From: Alistipes sp.
GTDB lineage: Bacteria > Bacteroidota > Bacteroidia > Bacteroidales > Rikenellaceae
Assembly: GCA_017391665.1 (NCBI GenBank)
Contig: JAFOXS010000177.1
Coordinates: 1 to 11,082 of the forward strand
DNA: 11,082 bases
Reading direction: 5' to 3'
The notes beneath the pieces are model-generated. The model was not told the origin of the DNA. It ran no database searches and saw only the letters and a list, made by a program, of their open reading frames with translations. Below are positions 7,165 through 11,082 of this stretch, one piece after another; the first letter of the stretch is position 1; every line of letters starts with the position of its first letter. The translations under genes were made by a program, and so were the position numbers.

Positions 7165-9192
7165 ATGGCAAGTCTAAACACATTAAGAACGAAGTATGGT
7201 ATCATCCTCTCGGTTGTTATCATTCTTGCGCTTTTGGCATTTATCATTTCGCTGGGTCCCGAGATGGGCTTCGGCAGCAACGACCCCAAGGTGGGTGAAA
7301 TCAATGGCGATAAGATTAGCTACACAGAGTATCTGAATGAGTACGAGACCGTTAAGGGTTTCACTGGCGCAGCTGAGTCTACCGACGCTGAGGCTGATGC
7401 TTTGGCTACTGCTACATGGCGTTCACTTATCACCAAGCACCTCTTTACTCCCAGCCTTCAGCAGATGGGTCTGGGCGTAACAGAGAAGGAGCGTATGACC
7501 ATGATCAGCGGTGAGCACCTTTCACAGGCTTACTATTCAGCATTCGCTGATCCCACTACAGGTGCATACGACATTCAGGCCGTTACCTCATTCCTGTCTC
7601 AGGTCGCTTCTATGCCCGAGTATCAGAGCATGTGGACATACATGAACGAGCAGGCTGTGGCTGAGCGTTTGATGTCAAAGTATATGGGTCTTGTAAAGGC
7701 TGGTTCTTATGTAAACAAGCTGGAGGTTGCACAGGGTGTTACCGCTGCTAACGAGAGCCGCGATGGTCGTATGGTAGTATTGCCCTACACCAACATCGAC
7801 AACGCCTCTGTAGAGATTTCAGATGCAGAGATCAACAACTACTACAATGCTCACAAGCACCTCTACACCAAGCTTCCCTACCGTGCTATCTCTTACGTAG
7901 TGTTCGATATCGAGCCTACATCTGACGATATGTTGGAGATTGAGAAGAAGGCAAAGACTATGGGCGAGGAGTTTGCTGCTGCTGAGGACATCCGCGCATT
8001 TGTTCACAAGAACATGGGCGCTGTTGCAACAGCATACGTATCGGCTGCACAGCTCTCTGAGGAGGAGCAGGTAATGCTCAATGGCGAGCAGTATGGTCCC
8101 GTTTTGAAGTCTAACGAGTGGGTAATGTCTCGCGCTATTGACACCAAGATGGCTCCCGATTCACTCGGCCTGAGCCACATCGTATTGGACGCTACACAGA
8201 CTGAGTTGGCTGATAGCCTCTACAATGCACTTCAGGCTGGCGCTGATTTCGCTGAGGCTGCTCGTGCACACTCTGGTTATGCTGCTTCAGCACAGATGGG
8301 TGGTGAGATCGGTGTTGTTCCTTTTGCTGCTCTTACTCCCGAGTTGGCTGAGCCTTTGGCAACAGCAAAGAAGGGTGACATCGTAAAGGTTACCGTATCG
8401 GGCGTTACTCAGTTGATCAAGGTTACTCGTACCGACGCTGCTAAGAAGCACGTTCTGATTGGTTCTATCTCAATCCCTGTTGAGGCTTCTTCTGCAACAC
8501 GTCGTGATGTGCATAACGTTGCCAGCATCTTCTCTGTTGATGGCAAGGGTTCACTCGATAAGTTCAACGCTGCTGCTTCAGCTGCTGCCGTTACTCCCCG
8601 TGTAGCACGTTTGCCTCAGGGCGAGCGTTCAGTAGCAGGCTTGGATAGCTCACACGAGATCGTACGCTGGGCTTATGGCGCCGATGTACAGGATATCTCT
8701 GAGATCTTCACAATCGGTAACTCATATGTTATTGCAATGCTTACAGGCATTGATGACACTGAGCACATGGCAGTATCAGAGGTTAGCGCTATTATCCGCG
8801 AGACTTTGATGCGTGACAAGAAGTTTGAGGCCTTGAAGGCTAAGCTCGCTGGCTCAAACATTGACGAGGTAGCAAAGAGTGCAGGTGTTGAGGTTACTCC
8901 TTTCTCTAATGTTAAGATGAACGACTACGGTGTAGCAATGTTGCCTTTGGAGCCCCACGTGGCTGGTTCTATCGCAAACACCACTGTAACAGGTCAGCTC
9001 TCAGCTCCTGTTAAGGGTTACTCAAATGCAGTTGTATTTGTTGTAGACGCAATCAACAAGGCTGAGGCACAGACTGCCGAGGCTGAGAAGGTTCGTCAGC
9101 AGGCAACGCTTGAGAACAACGCTCTCCAGATGGCATCTATCGCTCTGCAGAACATGGGCGATATCCAGGATTTGCGCGGTCAGTATTTTTAA
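7165..9192 (+). CDS. ppiD: PpiD-like membrane-anchored periplasmic foldase (SurA_N/parvulin-type)
   Basis: A 675-residue protein anchored by one N-terminal membrane helix (residues about 11-31) with the rest in the periplasm. Residues 38-330 form a SurA/PpiD-like helical chaperone region. A parvulin (PPIC-type) domain follows at about 330-422: its first strand contains LSHIVL with H338, and MGGEIG (378-383) is the conserved glycine block. Where active parvulins have a GWHII- or GYHII-like strand, this protein reads GVTQLI (413-418), so the second active-site histidine is missing. A second, degenerate parvulin-like segment may span 428-525 (strand HVLIGSISIP, late strand NSYVIAML). The architecture resembles E. 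coli PpiD, which helps newly exported envelope proteins fold; prolyl isomerase activity may be weak or absent. Codon use is strongly biased, like the TPR gene. A hairpin terminator follows 13 bases after the stop. Confidence 0.88.
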   Translation: MASLNTLRTKYGIILSVVIILALLAFIISLGPEMGFGSNDPKVGEINGDKISYTEYLNEYETVKGFTGAAESTDAEADALATATWRSLITKHLFTPSLQQMGLGVTEKERMTMISGEHLSQAYYSAFADPTTGAYDIQAVTSFLSQVASMPEYQSMWTYMNEQAVAERLMSKYMGLVKAGSYVNKLEVAQGVTAANESRDGRMVVLPYTNIDNASVEISDAEINNYYNAHKHLYTKLPYRAISYVVFDIEPTSDDMLEIEKKAKTMGEEFAAAEDIRAFVHKNMGAVATAYVSAAQLSEEEQVMLNGEQYGPVLKSNEWVMSRAIDTKMAPDSLGLSHIVLDATQTELADSLYNALQAGADFAEAARAHSGYAASAQMGGEIGVVPFAALTPELAEPLATAKKGDIVKVTVSGVTQLIKVTRTDAAKKHVLIGSISIPVEASSATRRDVHNVASIFSVDGKGSLDKFNAAASAAAVTPRVARLPQGERSVAGLDSSHEIVRWAYGADVQDISEIFTIGNSYVIAMLTGIDDTEHMAVSEVSAIIRETLMRDKKFEALKAKLAGSNIDEVAKSAGVEVTPFSNVKMNDYGVAMLPLEPHVAGSIANTTVTGQLSAPVKGYSNAVVFVVDAINKAEAQTAEAEKVRQQATLENNALQMASIALQNMGDIQDLRGQYF

Positions 9193-9205
9193 TCGATAAG
9201 ATACG

Positions 9206-9239
9206 AAAAAAGCCCGAGGTCAACGCCTCGGGCTTTTTT
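9206..9239. terminator. Bidirectional intrinsic terminator between converging genes
   Basis: Bases 9206-9219 (AAAAAAGCCCGAGG) pair perfectly with 9226-9239 (CCTCGGGCTTTTTT) across a 6-base loop: a 14-bp stem with a G/C-rich core and a T-run at the 3' side on either strand. It ends transcription of the PpiD-like gene from the left and of the fimbrillin-like gene, whose stop lies at 9253-9255, from the right. Confidence 0.95.
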
Positions 9240-9252
9240 GTTTATATGGGTT

Positions 9253-10602
9253 TTATTCCAATATGTATGTTAGTTGGATACCGGTTAGATCGTAGGAGGC
9301 TTTAGTTGTATTTGTACCATATATATGAATCTTGTATTGTTGATCGCTGCTGGTATTTGCAAGATTAAAGGTTGCGTCCTGCACATTAGTGTTTTTTGCA
9401 GTAGTAGAAGCTGCGGGATCAATAGCAATACGAAGAGTCGCTCGCTTGCCCACAAGGTTTGATGGAATGCTAGCAATAACTTGCGTAAGTTTGTAATCAG
9501 GGATGGTAGGTAAATAGATATAGGCGTTATCATTTGCTGTTACATCCTTAAAACGAACGATATTTGAATTAGATACATAGGCAAATTTAACAGCGCTATC
9601 AATCGTGATATTGCCATATTTTGTAGGATAAGATCCATTGGTGATGCCAATTTCATTAACCAAATTATCTACATCCGTCTCACACGACGGCATGCCTACG
9701 GGTGCGGTGTATCCATCAAGATAACCCCATTGGATAACAATCTGCTCGGGGCGTGGTTCGGGAGCTATTGTTGTGCTCATAATCACTCCGGCCTCAAAGT
9801 CGGTCGATGCCGCAAACTCTTTCTTATACTCCAGCACCTTATCGTCCGCAGTTGTCAATGTAAAGTGCATTGCGCTATTCTCGGCCATTGTAAATGGCGC
9901 GGCGGCAGCCCATACCGTGAACTCTCCATCGGCGGCAATGACGCCCGAATCCTGGATATTTATCGTGATTGAGTTAGACCCATCACTACCCATCGTAACC
10001 TCACGGGTGGTAAAATCTATTGTGCCAGTTCCATGCAGTTGAATATCGTCGGCAGTGCTGATTTTGAGACTCTTTACGCCTGCGATCTCTGCCCCTGTCG
10101 TATTCTTTATCGTGATGCGAAGCACAGTCGCAGAGTGCTTCATATTAACAGCAATGTTATTGCTCTGTGCGCCCGCGGTTGAGCCATATAACGGATCTAA
10201 TGCCGCTATATGCGCTGCGGATGCACCCGTCTGTTCCTGTACTGCAGCTCCGATTGCAACAGCAGCATTACGATTGGTGACATCGGGCAACTCGCCTTGT
10301 GTCGAATACAGAGCGAATATATCGTATGTAAGGGTATTGTCTAATGTGAGGTCGGCGTTTGTGAATAACCCGTTAGAAGGGTCACTATTTGTGAATTCGT
10401 GCAGGGATGGAGCCTCGCCCGTGGCGCCTATGGCAACCTGTAGTTTGTCATTGGCATCCCATGCCGATATGCTGCCGTCGAATGACGTTCGTGTCTGTGA
10501 TGTAGAGGCTTTGATTGTGACGCCCTTGGTGAAGTTGTATTCTTGATTGCTGTTGCACGCGATAAGGACTACAAGCATTAAAATTGATAGATATTTCTTC
10601 AT
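9253..10602 (-). CDS. Fimbrillin-like surface lipoprotein
   Basis: A 449-residue predicted lipoprotein. The N-terminal hydrophobic segment ends in LIAC with the lipidated cysteine at residue 16. Residues about 25-280 resemble Bacteroidales fimbrillin/Mfa-like beta-sandwich proteins: a TRTSFDG block (37-43) followed by AWDANDKLQVAIG (47-59), a KHSATVLRITIKN strand (155-167), and a late WAAAAPF segment. A proline-rich linker (PEPRPEQ, 281-287) leads to a C-terminal beta-rich domain of about 160 residues ending GIQLTYILE. That domain could be an adhesin or binding module; I do not recognise the family. Many fimbrillin-type proteins build surface fibres after cleavage at an N-terminal arginine; R38 is a possible site, by analogy only. 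The start ATG lies 3 bases after a 41-codon gene, so translation is probably coupled. The part encoding the last 120 or so residues is far more A/T-rich than the rest. Confidence 0.7.
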   Translation of the reverse strand: MKKYLSILMLVVLIACNSNQEYNFTKGVTIKASTSQTRTSFDGSISAWDANDKLQVAIGATGEAPSLHEFTNSDPSNGLFTNADLTLDNTLTYDIFALYSTQGELPDVTNRNAAVAIGAAVQEQTGASAAHIAALDPLYGSTAGAQSNNIAVNMKHSATVLRITIKNTTGAEIAGVKSLKISTADDIQLHGTGTIDFTTREVTMGSDGSNSITINIQDSGVIAADGEFTVWAAAAPFTMAENSAMHFTLTTADDKVLEYKKEFAASTDFEAGVIMSTTIAPEPRPEQIVIQWGYLDGYTAPVGMPSCETDVDNLVNEIGITNGSYPTKYGNITIDSAVKFAYVSNSNIVRFKDVTANDNAYIYLPTIPDYKLTQVIASIPSNLVGKRATLRIAIDPAASTTAKNTNVQDATFNLANTSSDQQYKIHIYGTNTTKASYDLTGIQLTYILE

Positions 10603-10605
10603 AAC

Positions 10606-10731
10606 TTAAAAGCTTTGATTACCCCACTCGTCAATAGTAAAATTTGGATTAGAATCAGATGCGGCGAAGCCCTTTTCAGCTTTGACCTCGAAGATATCAA
10701 CTGCTGGAGGTGCGTAAATTTCTCTTTTCAT
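10606..10731 (-). CDS. Small 41-residue protein encoded directly upstream of the fimbrillin-like gene
   Basis: A short gene with start ATG (complement of 10729-10731) and stop TAA (complement of 10606-10608), 3 bases before the lipoprotein start. It begins MKREIYAPPAVDIFEV, has a central EKGFAAS (residues 19-25) and ends FTIDEWGNQSF. It has no signal peptide, membrane segment or lipobox, and it is acidic (7 acidic against 4 basic residues). Short Bacteroidales proteins with an N-terminal (K)xYxxPxxxxxEV pattern and a GFA(A)S-like centre are, to my recollection, often found beside fimbrillin-like genes; that is memory and was not searched. The function is unknown. It could be a translated leader that couples translation of the lipoprotein, a partner of it, or a precursor peptide whose C-terminal half is the active part. 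A -7 element sits 39-46 bases upstream. Confidence 0.7.
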   Translation of the reverse strand: MKREIYAPPAVDIFEVKAEKGFAASDSNPNFTIDEWGNQSF

Positions 10732-10769
10732 AGATAAAGAATTTTAGTGTTAATGAACTAGGTTAGTAG

Positions 10770-10777
10770 CAAAATTA
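10770..10777 (-). promoter_or_regulatory. Candidate -7 promoter element for the small gene/fimbrillin-like unit
   Basis: On the minus strand these bases read TAATTTTG, an exact TAnnTTTG match. Transcription would begin near 10763-10766, giving a leader of about 32-35 bases before the small gene. The -33 region upstream is a T-rich stretch (complement of about 10797-10800) and only loosely fits TTTG. Position and orientation fit a two-gene transcript ending at the terminator at 9206-9239. Confidence 0.6.
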
Positions 10778-10962
10778 GTCTATACAATATTAATAAAAAT
10801 CTATGAAAAAAGAGTAAATAGTGCAGAAATTATTGATGTGCCTATATATTTTGTTGAGATACAAGAGTATTGACAATAGTAGATGGGCGTATCCTTATGC
10901 GTATGATACGCGCAAGTAGTATTGCGTAGAAAATCTATGATTACCACAGGATACAAAAAAAG
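10778..10962. other. A/T-rich non-coding stretch with small palindrome
   Basis: I find no convincing gene here. It holds GCGTAT twice in direct orientation (10887-10892 and 10899-10904). The second copy faces ATACGC (10906-10911) as a 13-base palindrome with a single central G, which is possibly a protein-binding site. An 11-base direct repeat, AAAATCTATGA, occurs at 10796-10806 and 10930-10940. Nothing else stands out. Confidence 0.4.
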
Positions 10963-10994
10963 AAACCCTTGAATCTATTAAAATTCAAGGGTTT
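10963..10994 (-). terminator. Strong hairpin, intrinsic terminator for leftward transcription
   Basis: AAACCCTTGAAT (10963-10974) pairs perfectly with ATTCAAGGGTTT (10983-10994), a 12-bp stem with an 8-base loop. On the minus strand the stem is followed by CTTTTTTTG, a proper T-run. On the plus strand only AATCTTCTTT follows, so rightward termination would be weaker. It implies a leftward transcript arriving from the right, from a gene at or beyond the window end. Confidence 0.75.
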
Positions 10995-11082
10995 AATCTT
11001 CTTTGCTGTGGTGCCACCGGAAAATGAGTTCCATTTCTAAATGGCTCTGTATCTTTGCGTTAAAGAATCGCAACAAACATAA
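10993..11082 (-). CDS. Possible C-terminal end of a minus-strand gene entering from the right
   Basis: The minus strand is open from the window edge for 29 codons and stops with TAA (complement of 10993-10995), inside the arm of the hairpin terminator at 10963-10994. The stretch ends IFRWHHSKED and matches no family I recognise. An open frame this short is expected by chance about one time in four. Its main support is the leftward terminator directly behind the stop; the plus-strand promoter-like sequence at 11050-11057 argues against it. Confidence 0.2.
   Translation of the reverse strand, partial: LCLLRFFNAKIQSHLEMELIFRWHHSKED
11050..11057 (+). promoter_or_regulatory. Possible -7 promoter element for a plus-strand gene beyond the window
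   Basis: TATCTTTG is an exact TAnnTTTG match, identical to the element before the PpiD-like gene, and is followed by a short A-rich leader up to the window end. Just upstream, CCATTT (11031-11036) and AAATGG (11039-11044) form a 6-bp inverted repeat with a 2-base gap, a possible operator overlapping the spacer. No clear -33 element is seen. Confidence 0.4.

Noticed and set aside
10055..10546. 163-codon plus-strand frame opposite the fimbrillin-like gene
   Set aside because: It is an antisense shadow. The minus-strand frame has a lipobox, fimbrillin-like blocks, a promoter and a terminator.
10870..10898. TTGACA followed 17 bases later by CCTTAT, resembling a sigma-70 promoter
   Set aside because: The second hexamer is poor, and the Bacteroidota primary sigma factor uses TTTG/TAnnTTTG rather than TTGACA/TATAAT.
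10836..10919. 27-codon plus-strand open frame in the non-coding stretch
   Set aside because: It is short, has no promoter of the TAnnTTTG type nearby, no recognisable pattern and an A/T-rich random look.
10796..10940. 11-base direct repeat AAAATCTATGA flanking about 120 bases, as if target-site duplication of a small mobile element
   Set aside because: It has no inverted terminal repeats just inside the copies and is too long for most insertion-sequence duplications. It is A/T-rich and plausible by chance.
11005..11030. tRNA 3' end or attachment-site remnant (minus strand reads GGTGGCACCAC before a hairpin terminator)
   Set aside because: The resemblance is to a tRNA acceptor end only. No T-loop, anticodon arm or cloverleaf can be drawn from the preceding bases, and no integrase is present.

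Overview
The window looks like chromosomal DNA of a Bacteroidota member, most likely order Bacteroidales. Four observations point there. Gene starts lack clear Shine-Dalgarno sequences and have A/T-rich leaders. Three gene starts are preceded by the TAnnTTTG -7 element recognised by the Bacteroidota primary sigma factor. The gene content (CoaX, LptC with a lipobox, a CNNM/CorC-type membrane protein, a PpiD-like foldase) is typical of the group. The minus strand carries a fimbrillin-like lipoprotein, a class characteristic of Bacteroidales. I cannot name the genus.

Left and centre (1-9192, all plus strand): a co-directional housekeeping and envelope block. It opens with the C-terminal 497 codons of the transcription-repair coupling factor Mfd. 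Type III pantothenate kinase (coaX) follows 5 bases later, and its 3' end overlaps the start of an outer-membrane beta-barrel protein. After 71 bases comes a secreted TPR protein, then a lipoprotein LptC, then a CNNM/CorC-like membrane protein, the last three spaced by only 8-9 bases. A 92-base gap holding a promoter precedes a membrane-anchored PpiD-like foldase. The TPR and PpiD genes have codon use unlike their neighbours and each has its own candidate promoter, which suggests they are expressed more strongly than the rest. Apart from Mfd and CoaX, the encoded proteins all belong to the envelope: OM barrel, periplasmic TPR protein, LPS transport, inner-membrane CBS protein and periplasmic chaperone.

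Boundary (9206-9239): a perfect 14-bp hairpin flanked by A and T runs on both sides, a bidirectional terminator between converging units.

Right (9253-10777, minus strand): an accessory two-gene unit. A -7 element precedes a 41-codon small gene, which is followed after only 3 bases by a fimbrillin-like lipoprotein. The 3' third of the lipoprotein gene is much more A/T-rich than the rest.

Right end (10778-11082): about 300 bases without a convincing gene. They hold a strong hairpin terminator pointing left, a short palindrome with a direct repeat, a possible plus-strand promoter and, in conflict with it, a possible minus-strand gene end.

The most noteworthy item is the small gene coupled to the fimbrillin-like lipoprotein. 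The unassigned barrel/TPR pair next to lptC is the other system worth pursuing. I saw no CRISPR array, transposase, rRNA or complete tRNA.
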